From the NCBI GenBank assembly GCA_019118745.1, contig DWYJ01000037.1, forward strand, positions 38,489 through 102,488: a stretch of DNA of 64,000 nt, in the 5' to 3' direction. Under the pieces are notes generated by a model. The model worked only from the letters and a program-made list of their open reading frames with translations. It was not told the DNA's origin and did not search any database. Each line of letters opens with the position of its first letter. Within the stretch, counting starts at the first letter, position 1. The translations under genes and the position numbers were made by a program. This document shows positions 35,355 through 44,798 of the stretch, in pieces. The stretch comes from Candidatus Desulfovibrio gallistercoris. GTDB lineage: Bacteria > Desulfobacterota > Desulfovibrionia > Desulfovibrionales > Desulfovibrionaceae.

Positions 35355-36827
35355 ATGACCGCCCGTATACCGTTTTTCCCGCTCCATGCCCTGGTTTTTA
35401 TGCCTACGACCAGCCCTTCGAGGCCGCCGTCATCGGACGCGGAAGCCGCCCTCTATCTTTTCATCATCATCGCAGGAGGTCTTTCGCTCCTCGGGGGGCT
35501 GGTTTGCGCCTTGAAAAGACACAGGATCTCTACGGAAAATCCTACCTTCAGCAAGGACACGGTCAAACTGCCCCCTTTCGCCCGGCCGCCCCATGACGCC
35601 CTTTTCGTGCGGGACGACGGCCCGGAGAGCAGGGAGAACACACAGGGGGTTCGGCCAGGAGCCGCTGCGACGCCTCCCCCAAGCTGGGAGGAAGCATGCC
35701 GTGAACAACTGGAAGCCTTGCTGCAGACCCGCCCGGATCTTGCGTTTGCCGTGTCCCTGGGCGAACTGTGCGATCCGACTCATGCCATGGACGCCTGCCA
35801 CCGTATCCGCCGGCAGATACCGAGCCTGAGCATCCCCATCACGGCCGCCGTGTGCCGCCTCCTGTCGCAGGAACTGCCCGACGGCGAGGCGGACTTCTGG
35901 CAAGCACAGACCTTTTTTCTGCGGGGCGAGGGGGAAGGCTGCTACCAGATCGGCCTGTGCAATCTCCTGCTCTATATCCAATTCCATCAGACCCACGAGG
36001 ATGTGGCCCTGAACGCCTGGCGTCAGGCGGTGGAGCATTTCCGGCGCGGCGGCTCCGCCGGGCATGTGGACTGCATGGAAGGCGCCCGCCTGCTGGCCGT
36101 CATCGGGCACGACGTGCCCTTTTCCCTCCCGGAGGACATTCAGGATCCCCTCCCCACGCATGACCCCGACGACCGACGGGAGACCGAGTCCTTCTACTGG
36201 TGTCTGCGTCTGGCCGAAGCGGGCGACAGCGGACACGCCCTGGCCCTGGCCCGGGCCTACCGCCGGAGCAGGCCCGTCGACAGGGTGCGCGCGGAATACT
36301 GGTATCATGCGGCCCTGAAAGGCGGCAATTCCCTTGCGGGCAAGGAGCTTTTCCAGCTCTACCGGGACGGGGAATTCACGGACGAGACGGGCAGAAACGG
36401 CGCCGTTTGTCTGCTTGTCGCCACCCTTCTGTCGCGCAAGGCCATAAAACTTTCCGACGAGGACATGGCGCGACTGGAAAGGGAAGGCGGGAAACGCATC
36501 GGGCCGCAGATTGCCGCCTGCAAGGCCGACGGTGAAGCCCTTGCCCGGCACTTCCGCACGGCGGCGCAAAAACGGCATGCGGCCAGACAGCGGGAACGCG
36601 TTGAGATCGCTGCTCAGTCCGACGCCAGGATGGACGAGATCTACGTGAACATTCAGGCCAGACGGCGTTTCCTTGCCGCCGAGGATATGCGCGCGCAGCT
36701 CGCCGAGGCGGCCACGCGGGCAAAGACAAGCGGACGCCTGCGGCGGAACAGGCTGCGGAACACCCCTCGCGCCTCCTCGCGGGAAGACGGGCCGCGCCGC
36801 TCCTTCGCCCGCCCAGACAAACACTGA
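35355..36827 (+). CDS. Sel1-like repeat protein, paralog 5
   Basis: The start is uncertain: ATG at 35292 overlaps the end of paralog 4 but lacks a Shine-Dalgarno site; 35355 (weak GAACGAGA upstream) and 35400 are alternatives. From 35355 the product has 490 residues, with a membrane segment (ALYLFIIIAGGLSLLGGLVCAL) followed by KRHR, the motif KLPPFARPP, the core GEGEGCYQIGLCNLLLYIQF, GHDVPFSLP and the Sel1 unit AEAGDSGHALALARAY, then a coiled coil and RRSFARPDKH. It is closer to paralog 6 than to 1-4, because both have GCY in place of GHF in the core. Confidence 0.82.
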   Translation: MTARIPFFPLHALVFMPTTSPSRPPSSDAEAALYLFIIIAGGLSLLGGLVCALKRHRISTENPTFSKDTVKLPPFARPPHDALFVRDDGPESRENTQGVRPGAAATPPPSWEEACREQLEALLQTRPDLAFAVSLGELCDPTHAMDACHRIRRQIPSLSIPITAAVCRLLSQELPDGEADFWQAQTFFLRGEGEGCYQIGLCNLLLYIQFHQTHEDVALNAWRQAVEHFRRGGSAGHVDCMEGARLLAVIGHDVPFSLPEDIQDPLPTHDPDDRRETESFYWCLRLAEAGDSGHALALARAYRRSRPVDRVRAEYWYHAALKGGNSLAGKELFQLYRDGEFTDETGRNGAVCLLVATLLSRKAIKLSDEDMARLEREGGKRIGPQIAACKADGEALARHFRTAAQKRHAARQRERVEIAAQSDARMDEIYVNIQARRRFLAAEDMRAQLAEAATRAKTSGRLRRNRLRNTPRASSREDGPRRSFARPDKH

Positions 36828-36871
36828 GACCGGGCGGGCCGCGAAACCTCCGCGCCCGCCTTCACTGCATC

Positions 36872-37013
36872 AGAGCGTCTTGCCTTTGCAAAAGGCAAGA
36901 CGCGAGGCGGCGGCACAGCGCCGCCCGGCCGAAACCACGCAGGAACACCGTGCTTTTTTCCGCGAAACGCCAGGCCGCGTGGAACGCAACGCGTTCCACA
37001 CGGAAAATGCTCC
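36872..37013 (+). repeat. Family B four-hairpin repeat, copy 2
   Basis: Starts AGAGCGTCTTGCCTTTGCAAAAGGCAAGACGC (first hairpin with compensatory changes) and ends CGGAAAATGCTCC. It is followed at once by a family A fragment. Confidence 0.88.
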
Positions 37014-37118
37014 AGGGCCTGCCGGCACTCTTCGCTGCCTGTTTGGGGGAAGGGGATTTTCTCCGGGCGATTTGCCTTATCTATCGAAACAATATAGAAT
37101 ATGCGTCAACAGGCCTTG
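37014..37118 (+). repeat. Family A repeat, copy 3 (fragment)
   Basis: AGGGCCTGCCGGCACTCTTCGCTGCCTGTTTGGGGGAAGGGG followed by a short AT-rich remainder and the reverse complement of the A start (GCGTCAACAGGCC). The central part is deleted, leaving mostly the two ends. Confidence 0.8.
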
Positions 37119-37248
37119 GGGCGTTTTACCTTTGAAAAAGGCAAAGCGCGAAGCGGCGGCACAGCTCCGCCCGGCTAAAACCGCGTTTTTCCGTGAAACG
37201 ACCGACCGTATGATGTGGAACGCAATGCGCCCCAAACGGAAAATGCTC
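37119..37248 (+). repeat. Family B four-hairpin repeat, copy 3
   Basis: From GGGCGTTTTACCTTTGAAAAAGG to CGGAAAATGCTC. Its last bases abut the AAGGAG Shine-Dalgarno site of paralog 6, so any promoter for that gene lies in or before the repeat. Confidence 0.85.
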
Positions 37249-37262
37249 AAGGAGAGACCCGC

Positions 37263-38909
37263 ATGTCTGCCCGCCTGCCCGCTGTCCTGTCCCGGATCCT
37301 GCCCGGGGCCGCTTCCTTCCTGCTTTCGCCCCACCTGGCGGCGGCATCGACGGGTGCCACCGGATCCCACTCCCAGCTGTTTTCCTACTGGCCGCTTCTG
37401 GTAGCGACCCCCATCGTTGCCTTTGTCTTCTACCGCTATGCCCAAAAGCCCTCGACTCCCGTCTTCTCCACCTCCCTCTGGGAGAGGGAGGTCAAGCTGC
37501 CCTGCTTCGCGCGCCCGAACAACGACTATATTTCCTCAGAGCTCAAGCGCATCACCCAGGCGGCCCAGGAAGAAGCCGAGGATTCCGACGCTCCGTACGA
37601 TCCCATCAAGAACGCCCATGAGGCGCGGGAGGCGTTCCAGATACAGTGCCAGATCAAAGCAGTGATCCAGCAGGTCGACGAAATAGTGCGCGCCACGGAA
37701 GAACTGGCGCGTTCCACGGGGGTCCTGCCGAAAGACTGGGCGGACGAATGCGTCAGAAAGGTAAGGGAACTGTTGCAGCCTCACAAGAAACTGGAGCTCA
37801 GCCTTTCCGTGGGCTGGCTGATAACACCGGACAAGATCGCCGATGCCTGCTCCCGCTGGCATGCCTACGCCTGCCGGCAGGGGAGCGTCCATGCCGTGGC
37901 CGTCATGGCTGCCGCCTGCCGTGTCTGCCCGGACGGATTGCCCTCCGGAACGGCGGACTTCTGGGAAACGCAGCTCTTTTCTCTGCTTGGCGAGGGCGAA
38001 GGCTGCTACCTGCTCGGCTTGAGCGGCCTCTTACTGTATGCCCATTTCCACAAGACCCACGAACGTGTGGCCCTGACCGCCTGGCGGCAGGCCGTGAGGA
38101 ACTTCCGGCGCGGCGGCTTCACCGGCCATAAGGGCAGCATGATCGGCGCGCACCTGCTGGCCTTCATCGGCCACGACGTGCCCTTCGACCTCCCGGATGA
38201 CTTCAAGGAGCCCATCCCCACGGACGGCCCTCCCGGGGATCTAGAGCCCGAAGCCTTTTACTGGTGCTGGCGTCTGGCCGAGGCGGGCGACGGCCTGTAC
38301 GCCGACACGCTGGGCAATCGCTATGACTGGAAGGATTTCGACACGGCGCGCGCGGAATACTGGCTGCTCAAGAGTATGGAAGCCGGCTACTTCCCTGCCT
38401 GCATAAAGCTCGGCTCAGGCTACGAGAACGGACAATACCCGGATGAGACCGGCGACAAGGGCGCCATCTGTTTGATCCTTTTCACTCTCTGGCAGCATGT
38501 GGGGCAGGAGGACAAGCGACTTTCCATCGACGAAGTGGCGAAGCTGACACGGGAGGGCGGAAAACGCATTGGGCCACGGGTGGCCGCCTGCAAGGAAAAC
38601 GGGGAAGTCCTTTACCAGCGATTGAGCAGGATAGCGGAGGAGAAGGAGAGAATCCAGGAGAACCTGCTTGCCGGGTTGTATAACGAGGCCGGCCGGAAAC
38701 TGAACACGCTGTGCGCCACGCTACCTCCCGGTTCGCCCTGTCCGGGCAAGGGAACGAGCGTTGCCGGGCAGGCACGCCCGCGGTCGTCAGCGGGGCCGGA
38801 CACGCCCGCGAAGACAGACAAGGATGCGCCGCGCGCAAAGCCGCAGGGCCGCGCCGCCGCGCAGAAGGACGCTTCGCGCCGCTCGCTCGCCCGACCGGAC
38901 AAACGCTAG
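37263..38909 (+). CDS. Sel1-like repeat protein, paralog 6
   Basis: At 548 residues this is the longest single-body copy. The N-terminus looks like a signal peptide or first helix (LSRILPGAASFLLSPHLAAA) before the membrane segment WPLLVATPIVAFVFY, followed by RYAQK. The FAR motif is KLPCFARPNND, almost the same as the C-terminal tag. An extra helical domain of about 90 residues (coiled, QVDEIVRATEELARS) precedes the shared core GEGEGCYLLGLSGLLLYAHF, GHDVPFDLP and the Sel1 unit AEAGDGLYADTLGNRY. It ends RRSLARPDKR. ATG 37263 has AAGGAG nine bases upstream. Its TAG stop codon overlaps repeat B4. Confidence 0.85.
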   Translation: MSARLPAVLSRILPGAASFLLSPHLAAASTGATGSHSQLFSYWPLLVATPIVAFVFYRYAQKPSTPVFSTSLWEREVKLPCFARPNNDYISSELKRITQAAQEEAEDSDAPYDPIKNAHEAREAFQIQCQIKAVIQQVDEIVRATEELARSTGVLPKDWADECVRKVRELLQPHKKLELSLSVGWLITPDKIADACSRWHAYACRQGSVHAVAVMAAACRVCPDGLPSGTADFWETQLFSLLGEGEGCYLLGLSGLLLYAHFHKTHERVALTAWRQAVRNFRRGGFTGHKGSMIGAHLLAFIGHDVPFDLPDDFKEPIPTDGPPGDLEPEAFYWCWRLAEAGDGLYADTLGNRYDWKDFDTARAEYWLLKSMEAGYFPACIKLGSGYENGQYPDETGDKGAICLILFTLWQHVGQEDKRLSIDEVAKLTREGGKRIGPRVAACKENGEVLYQRLSRIAEEKERIQENLLAGLYNEAGRKLNTLCATLPPGSPCPGKGTSVAGQARPRSSAGPDTPAKTDKDAPRAKPQGRAAAQKDASRRSLARPDKR

Positions 38910-39053
38910 AGCGTTTTGCCGTTGAAAAAGGCAAAACGCGAGACGGCGGCGCAACGCCGCCCGGCCAAAAGTGGACGGAGAACCGCGTTTTTCCGCGAAA
39001 CGGCAGGTCGTATAGGGTGAAAGCGCGAAACGGCCCAAACGGAAAAGACTCTA
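38908..39053 (+). repeat. Family B four-hairpin repeat, copy 4, between convergent genes
   Basis: AGAGCGTTTTGCCGTTGAAAAAGGCAAAACGC to GGAAAAGACTCTA. Its left end overlaps the stop codon of paralog 6 and its right end supplies the TAG stop codon of the EAL gene on the other strand. The first hairpin with its T-rich arms may serve as a bidirectional terminator. Confidence 0.88.
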
Positions 39054-41243
39054 TGGCCGGGGCGCGACCGGAGCCGAATCCTGCTCCGCCGGGGCTTCAT
39101 CGTCCCCCAGTGGGGTCGTGAAGGGGCCCTCGATCTCCAGACAGCGCCGCGTGAAGTCCTCCGCCGCCAGCGGACGGGCAAAAAGGAAACCCTGCGCCTG
39201 ATCACAGCCACACTCCATGAGGAAACGAGCCTGCTCCACCGTTTCCACGCCTTCGGCCACCACTTCCATGCCCATTTCCTGTCCCAGCGGCACCAGATGA
39301 TGCAGCAGGGTGCGCAGCCGCGGATTGCTCAGGCAGTTGACCAGCAGGCCCTTGTCCAGCTTGAGCACGTCGAAGGGCAGCAGGCAGAGCGTGGTGATGG
39401 AGGAGAAGCCCGTGCCGAAGTCGTCGATGGAAAAGGTCAGACCGGCCTTGCGCAGGCGGTCCATGGTGGGCCGGGCGTGCATCTCGTTGCCCACGAAGGC
39501 GCTTTCCGTCAGCTCCAGCTCCAGCAGGCTCGGCGACACCCGGTAGCATTCCAGCAGACCAAGCAGGAAGTCGGCTATGCCCGCATCCTGGAAATGGATG
39601 CGGGAGACGTTGAGCGAGAGACGCGGCGGCGTCAGTCCCTGATCCAGCCAGGCCCGCAGCTGACGGCAGGCGCATTCCCACATGTAGTGGTCAAAGCGTA
39701 CGATGAAGCCGTTACGCTCGAAGAGAGGCACGAAATTGTCCGGCGATATCTGCACGTCCGGGCTCTGCTGCCAGCGCGCCAGCACTTCGGCCCCCACGAG
39801 CCTGCCGCTGCGCATGCTCACGCGCGGCTGGAAAAAGGGCACGAACTGATGCTGCACGATGCCCTCGACCATATTGCTCTCCACGAGCTGCTCGCAATCG
39901 AGCTTGCGGCCGAGGCTCGCGTCATAAAAGGCGTGGTGGCGCAGATAGCTGCCCTTGACGGTCTTGAGGGCCTCGCGGGCCTGATCGTAGAACTGCCGTA
40001 CCAGCCCTTCCTCTCCGGGCTCGACGATGCGCGTGCCGAAATAAAGGCGCACGTCCATCTTGCTCGAATAGCCATGATGCAGGGTATCGCACACTCCAGC
40101 CACGAAATGCCGCGCCCTCTCCTTGCCGCCCCGCAGGCAGACGGCAAAGATGTCCACGGCCACATGGCCGATGATCTCCCCGCGCTGGAGCATGCCGGAG
40201 GCGATGAAGGCAATGGCCCGCAGCAGGCGGTTGCCTTCCTCATAGGTATGCTTTTTGTTGAAATGCTTGAACCGGCCCACGTCGAAACAGACGATGGCAT
40301 GCGGGACGGCTTCGCGCAGCAGCATCTGCGCCTGGGCACAGAACGTCCCCATATTGGGCACGCCCGTCAGATCGTCGTAGACGTCCCGGAAGCGCAGGTT
40401 GTGCTCGTCGCGCACGGCCTTGTCCACATTGTTGATGGTGGCGATGAAACGGCGCTCCGCCTGCTCGCCCGTACTGAGCCAGGCCACCTGATACCAGCAG
40501 AAGCGATTTTCCCTGTTCCTGAGCCGCAGGCGGAACTCGCTGCCTCCGGCTTCTCCCAGCTGCAAACGGCGCAGGCAGTCCTCCAGGACATGCCGGTCGT
40601 CGACATGCACCACATCATCTTCCAGCCAGACCGCGAAGAGATGCCGGCCGTCGTAGTTCCCGGCAAAATCCTGCATGATCTTGGGCGAGACATAGGTCAG
40701 TTCGAGCGGTGCGCGCCACTCAAAGACGAGCGTCCGGGTACTGGCGAGCGCCGTACGGAAGCGGACCGCCTCGCAATAGCGGCAGCATCTCGGCAGGGCG
40801 GCCTCCTCCTGGTGACGGCCGGCGTGCCGCGCCTGACGCAGCCCCAGCAGGAAGCGCCCCTCTCCTTCGCTTTCCGGCAGAGGGTAGACAAAAAATTCCA
40901 TCTTCACCCGGCGGCCATCCGACAGACGGCAGCGCGCATGCAAAAGGCGCGTCTCACCGCCCAGCTGCAACTGCCGCCAGACCGCCGGGGCCAGCAGGGC
41001 CCGCAAGGAAGCGGCATCTTCAGGCACGACCAGAGCGTCCAGCAGGCTGTCGGGGGTGGCATCTTCCGGCAAGTGCAGAGAGAAATGACCGCCGCATTCG
41101 GCCAGAGTCACTGTTTTTTGCTGGACGTCCACCAACAATACGGCATCATACAGCTGCCGCAGCACGGATGGGCAAAAATGCCCGTTACTCTGACAAGCAT
41201 GCGACTGAGAACACGCGGGATGAGCAAGAAGCTGTTCGGACAT
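39051..41243 (-). CDS. Cyclic-di-GMP phosphodiesterase with PAS-like, degenerate GGDEF and EAL domains
   Basis: The 730-residue cytoplasmic protein has a variable N-terminal sensor part, a PAS-like domain (residues about 170-280, with the PAS-end [20 protein letters not shown]), a GGDEF domain (about 290-450) whose active loop reads HVAVDIF instead of GGDEF and so cannot be a normal cyclase, and an EAL domain (about 470-715). The EAL domain keeps the catalytic residues: [39 protein letters not shown] and EGVET. It should therefore break down c-di-GMP, with the GGDEF part perhaps binding GTP. The start at 41243 has GGAGGG upstream. It is divergent from rimO. Confidence 0.92.
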   Translation of the reverse strand: MSEQLLAHPACSQSHACQSNGHFCPSVLRQLYDAVLLVDVQQKTVTLAECGGHFSLHLPEDATPDSLLDALVVPEDAASLRALLAPAVWRQLQLGGETRLLHARCRLSDGRRVKMEFFVYPLPESEGEGRFLLGLRQARHAGRHQEEAALPRCCRYCEAVRFRTALASTRTLVFEWRAPLELTYVSPKIMQDFAGNYDGRHLFAVWLEDDVVHVDDRHVLEDCLRRLQLGEAGGSEFRLRLRNRENRFCWYQVAWLSTGEQAERRFIATINNVDKAVRDEHNLRFRDVYDDLTGVPNMGTFCAQAQMLLREAVPHAIVCFDVGRFKHFNKKHTYEEGNRLLRAIAFIASGMLQRGEIIGHVAVDIFAVCLRGGKERARHFVAGVCDTLHHGYSSKMDVRLYFGTRIVEPGEEGLVRQFYDQAREALKTVKGSYLRHHAFYDASLGRKLDCEQLVESNMVEGIVQHQFVPFFQPRVSMRSGRLVGAEVLARWQQSPDVQISPDNFVPLFERNGFIVRFDHYMWECACRQLRAWLDQGLTPPRLSLNVSRIHFQDAGIADFLLGLLECYRVSPSLLELELTESAFVGNEMHARPTMDRLRKAGLTFSIDDFGTGFSSITTLCLLPFDVLKLDKGLLVNCLSNPRLRTLLHHLVPLGQEMGMEVVAEGVETVEQARFLMECGCDQAQGFLFARPLAAEDFTRRCLEIEGPFTTPLGDDEAPAEQDSAPVAPRP

Positions 41244-41405
41244 GCAGTCCCTCCGGGACAGGTGCGATGCGCTGCCGGCAAGGCCGCCTTTCCCGCAAAT
41301 GATATGCCGGAAACGCGCGTTCTGCGGTCTCGCGGCAGGAAAAGAACATTTTCCCCGTCTTTTGAGCCTAGCCCAAGCGCTGCCGCTGTGCAAGGAAAAT
41401 GGCGG

Positions 41406-41434
41406 GTGACAAAATGGCGGCCTGCGGCTAGCAT
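41406..41434 (+). promoter_or_regulatory. Promoter giving a probably leaderless rimO mRNA
   Basis: GTGACA, 17 bases, TAGCAT (5 of 6 and 4 of 6). The -10 box ends 7 bases before the rimO ATG, so transcription would begin at or next to the start codon. This fits the missing Shine-Dalgarno site. Confidence 0.45.
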
Positions 41435-41440
41435 GTCGCC

Positions 41441-42751
41441 ATGAAACAGCATACCGCCACCCTGCCCGTCTGGTCCCTGAGCCTCGGCTGCCCCAAGAAC
41501 CGTGTGGACACGGAACACACCCTCGGCTCGCTGGGGCTGCCTGTCCGCAGCGTCGCCCATCCGGGCCACGCCCGGCTGGTCTTCATCAATACCTGCGGCT
41601 TCATCGAACCGGCCGTCCGGGAGTCCGTCCGCAACATCCTGGAGATGATCGAGCGCCTCAGCTCCCTGAAACGGCGTCCCCTGCTGGCGGTGGGCGGCTG
41701 CATGGTCGGCCGTTACGGCGCCGCCGAGCTGGCCGCCGAACTGCCGGAGGTGGATCTTTGGCTGCCCACCAACCGTCTGGAAGAGTGGCCCGCCCTGCTG
41801 ACGCAGGCCCTTGCCCTGCATGAGGCCCCTGTGCCCGGCCGTCTACTATCCACCGGCCCCTCCTATGCCTGGCTCAAGATCGGCGAAGGCTGCCGCCATG
41901 CCTGCGCCTTCTGCACCATACCGTCCATCCGCGGCGGCCTGCGCTCCACGCCCGCCGCCGCTCTGAAGGAAGAGGCCCGCGCCCTGCTCGCCCAGGGCGT
42001 GCGGGAGATCGTGCTTGTGGCGCAGGACAGCAGCGCCTGGGGCAGCGACTTCACCCCGTCGCAGGACCTGCGCTCCCTGCTGGAGACCCTCCTGCCGCTG
42101 GACGGCCTGGCCTGGCTGCGCCTGCTCTATCTCTATCCCACGGGCATCACGCCGGACTTCCTGCGCTTCCTGCGCGAAGCCGGGCGGCCCCTGCTGCCGT
42201 ATCTGGACATCCCCCTCCAGCACGCCCACCCCGACGTGCTTTCCCGCATGGGGCGTCCCTTTGCCCGCAACCCCCGCCATGTGCTGGAGACCGTGCGCGA
42301 ACACCTGCCCGAGGCCGCCCTGCGCACCACCTTCATCGTGGGCTATCCCGGCGAGACGGAAGAACATTTCGAAGAGCTCTGCCGCTTTGTGGAAGACGCC
42401 CGCTTCCAGCAGCTCGGCGTCTTCGCCTACCAGCCGGAAGACGGCACGCCTGCGGCCGCCATGCCCGATCAGGTGCCCGAAGAGGTCAAGGAACGCCGCC
42501 GCAACACGCTCATGGAGATCCAGGCCGAGATCAGCGAGAGCCTCCTCGCCGAGCAGGAAGGCCGGCGCATGGAAGTGCTGGTGGATGCCCCGCATGCGGA
42601 ATGGCCGGGCCTGCATACCGGCCGCGTCTGGTTCCAGGCCCCGGAGGTGGATGGCCTCACCTATGTGAGCGGCCCCGGCGTCCAGCCCGGCGCGCTGGTG
42701 GAAGCGGACATCGTGGAGCACGCCACCTACGACCTGACCGCCCTGGCGTAG
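41441..42751 (+). CDS. rimO: Ribosomal protein uS12 methylthiotransferase
   Basis: RimO adds a methylthio group to an Asp of ribosomal protein S12 by radical SAM chemistry. The 436-residue protein has the N-terminal UPF0004 domain with cluster cysteines ([28 protein letters not shown]), the radical SAM CxxxCxxC loop ([16 protein letters not shown]) and a C-terminal TRAM domain. SLGCPKN distinguishes RimO from MiaB. No Shine-Dalgarno site precedes the ATG. Its TAG stop codon is also the beginning of repeat A4. Confidence 0.95.
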   Translation: MKQHTATLPVWSLSLGCPKNRVDTEHTLGSLGLPVRSVAHPGHARLVFINTCGFIEPAVRESVRNILEMIERLSSLKRRPLLAVGGCMVGRYGAAELAAELPEVDLWLPTNRLEEWPALLTQALALHEAPVPGRLLSTGPSYAWLKIGEGCRHACAFCTIPSIRGGLRSTPAAALKEEARALLAQGVREIVLVAQDSSAWGSDFTPSQDLRSLLETLLPLDGLAWLRLLYLYPTGITPDFLRFLREAGRPLLPYLDIPLQHAHPDVLSRMGRPFARNPRHVLETVREHLPEAALRTTFIVGYPGETEEHFEELCRFVEDARFQQLGVFAYQPEDGTPAAAMPDQVPEEVKERRRNTLMEIQAEISESLLAEQEGRRMEVLVDAPHAEWPGLHTGRVWFQAPEVDGLTYVSGPGVQPGALVEADIVEHATYDLTALA

Positions 42752-42895
42752 GGCCTGTTGCGATCCTTCGCTTTTTGTTTGGAGGGAAGGGGGACTCCTC
42801 CGCCGGCGCGGGCGGGGTCCCCCTTCCCCTCACCAGCGCGCTTTTGCCAAGGGAAGATACGGGGGACGAGGCAACTCCGTCCCCAACAGTGAGCC
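42750..42895 (+). repeat. Family A repeat, copy 4
   Basis: AGGGCCTGTTGCGATCCTTCG..., with arms GGAAGGGGGAC and GTCCCCCTTCC and the 3' hairpin GGGGACGAGGCAACTCCGTCCCC. The middle is much shorter than in copies 1, 5 and 6. Confidence 0.85.
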
Positions 42896-42915
42896 TTGGA
42901 CACGTGATTTTCATT

Positions 42916-43069
42916 AGAGCAATTCCACATTGAAAATGTGGATTGCTCTGGTAGTCGCGAGAGCGACTACCCGCAACCGAACACACGGAAAAAAACACGC
43001 TTTTTCCGTAGTGTGAGGGCAGCGTCAGCATGGAAATTGGACACAATTTCAATGCGAATCCGCTCTAGA
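42916..43069 (-). repeat. Family C hairpin element, complete copy
   Basis: It runs from AGAGCAATTCCACATT to AATGCGAATCCGCTCT; the ends are imperfect inverted repeats. Inside are three clear hairpins: AGAGCAATTCCACAT/ATGTGGATTGCTCT, GGTAGTCGC/GCGACTACC and CACGGAAAAA/TTTTTCCGTAGTG. The right 61 bases recur, in the other orientation, at 63812-63873. Confidence 0.8.
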
Positions 43070-43212
43070 GCGTTTTGCCTTTGAAAAAGGGAAGCGCGAG
43101 GCGGCGGCACAGTGCCGCCCGGCCCAAAGTAAGCGGAAAAACCACGTTTTTTCCACAAAACGACAGGCCGTATGGTTTGAAACGCACAGCGTTTCAAACG
43201 GAAAATGTCCTA
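43067..43212 (+). repeat. Family B four-hairpin repeat, copy 5
   Basis: AGAGCGTTTTGCCTTTGAAAAAGG to CGGAAAATGTCC, all four palindromes recognisable, directly joined to the family C element. The remaining 43213-43309 has a hairpin with TTGCCCCTG/CAGGGGCAA arms after the glycosyltransferase gene and no gene. Confidence 0.88.
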
Positions 43213-43309
43213 AACAGTCAGCCCCTGAAAGCAGCTTGCCCCTGAAGATGCTGTGCACTTCTCCAGGGGCAAAGCTCGCGGCCAAAGGCAGCCTGACGGC
43301 AGGCCGTTG

Positions 43310-44779
43310 TCAGCGTCGCAGCAGGGACGGCAGGGCAAAGTAGAGCTTTGCCGCCAGATCGAAGCAGCCGCCCGGCAGGAAGCTTGCCACGTAGAAGAGG
43401 CGGTGCTTGAAGGACTTCAGGCCAAAGGGGGCCAGCAGTTCACGCGCCTGTGCGCCCTTGCCTTCGCGCCAGAGGGCCACGGCATGCTGGAAGGCGGCCC
43501 GGCGACTCAGCAGATCCACGAGGTCGGCGTGCTCTTCTTCATAGCCGGGATAGATGCGGCAATGCTTCTCCAGGATGCGCAGGGTCTCGTCGGCGAACTG
43601 GGAGAACTTGCGGAAGGTCGTGTTCATGCCGTGGACGCGCCAGAGCGTGAGCGGCGCATCCACATGGGCCAGCTCCCAGTCGTGGGCGATGCGGTAGAAG
43701 AGATCCGCCTCCTCGCAGACGTTGAGGCTCTCGTCGAACCACGGCGGCGCGCTGTCGTCCGCCGGCATGGGGGCAAGGGATTCCAGCGCGCTGCGCCGCA
43801 GCATGGCCGAGGACATGGAGATCCACTGCCGCCGCATGAGCTCGGCAAAGGCCATGCCGTCCACGGGGCGCGTATGCGCGAAGATGCGCCGCAACACCCG
43901 CTTGCCGTTGAAGATCTCCGTATCCGTGCAGACGAGGCCCACCTGCGGGAAGGCATCGAAGATCTCCACCTGCGCCGCCAGCTTTTCCGGCCGCCACAGG
44001 TCGTCACAGTCGAGGAAGGCGATATATTCGCCACGCGCCTCACGCAGGGCGAGGTTGCGCGCCGCGCCGAGCGGCACCGTCTCCTCCCCGCGGAAGTAGC
44101 GCAGGCGGCCCAGCAGGGGCGCATAGGCCTGGGCGATGAACGGGCTCTGGTCCGTAGAGCCGTTGTCCCAGAAGATGACCTCGAAGTCGGTGAAGGTCTG
44201 CGCAGCCAGGCAACGCAGGCTTTCCTCCAGCTTGTCGGCGCTGTTCAGGCTGTTCATGATGACCGACACGCGCGGCGGATCGCCGGGGGCCGTCTCGGCA
44301 AGATGCTGTCCGGCATCGGCCGGCGGCAGGAAACGCGGGTCGGTCTCCGCGGCCGCCGGGGATACGCTCGGCCGGAACACCCAGAAGCGACACAACAGAT
44401 AGAGACAGACGGGCACAAGGATGCTGACCAGCGGCATGGCCAGCCCGTAGGAGAGGCCCAGCAGCCAGGTCAGGATGCTGACCAGTACCGAGTTCAGCAG
44501 CAGCCCCCCCACCTGTACCCAGAAGAAACGCAGGGCCATGTCTCTGTGCAGGCCGCCCGCAGGCTGGAAGGTCCAGCGGCACTGGCCGAAGTAGGCCACC
44601 AGCAGACTGAGCACATAGGCAACCGCATTGCCCAGCAGGAGCGGCCAGCCCCAGGCCTGCACGAAAAGCGCGCCCAGCAGGATGTAGACCAGTGCGGTCA
44701 GGCCGGTAACGAGGCAGAAGCGGACCCAGCGCCGGGCCAGCAGGGAACGGATAAGGCGGCGGTATTCGTCTGACGTCAT
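43310..44779 (-). CDS. GtrA-like domain fused to a family 2 glycosyltransferase
   Basis: The first about 140 residues of 489 are a GtrA-like four-TM domain (FCLVTGLTALVYILLGALF, then GNAVAYVLSLLVAYFGQCRW), the type proposed to flip lipid-linked sugars. Residues about 170-330 are a GT-A domain with VSVIMNSLNSADKLEESLRC, DNGSTDQS and the metal-binding FLDCDDLW. One chain thus joins transfer and membrane steps normally found in separate proteins, probably for cell-surface glycan or lipid modification. GGAGACG precedes the ATG. It starts 19 bases after the DegT aminotransferase gene ends. Confidence 0.88.
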   Translation of the reverse strand: MTSDEYRRLIRSLLARRWVRFCLVTGLTALVYILLGALFVQAWGWPLLLGNAVAYVLSLLVAYFGQCRWTFQPAGGLHRDMALRFFWVQVGGLLLNSVLVSILTWLLGLSYGLAMPLVSILVPVCLYLLCRFWVFRPSVSPAAAETDPRFLPPADAGQHLAETAPGDPPRVSVIMNSLNSADKLEESLRCLAAQTFTDFEVIFWDNGSTDQSPFIAQAYAPLLGRLRYFRGEETVPLGAARNLALREARGEYIAFLDCDDLWRPEKLAAQVEIFDAFPQVGLVCTDTEIFNGKRVLRRIFAHTRPVDGMAFAELMRRQWISMSSAMLRRSALESLAPMPADDSAPPWFDESLNVCEEADLFYRIAHDWELAHVDAPLTLWRVHGMNTTFRKFSQFADETLRILEKHCRIYPGYEEEHADLVDLLSRRAAFQHAVALWREGKGAQARELLAPFGLKSFKHRLFYVASFLPGGCFDLAAKLYFALPSLLRR

Positions 44780-44798
44780 GTCGTCTCCTTGGCCTGCT

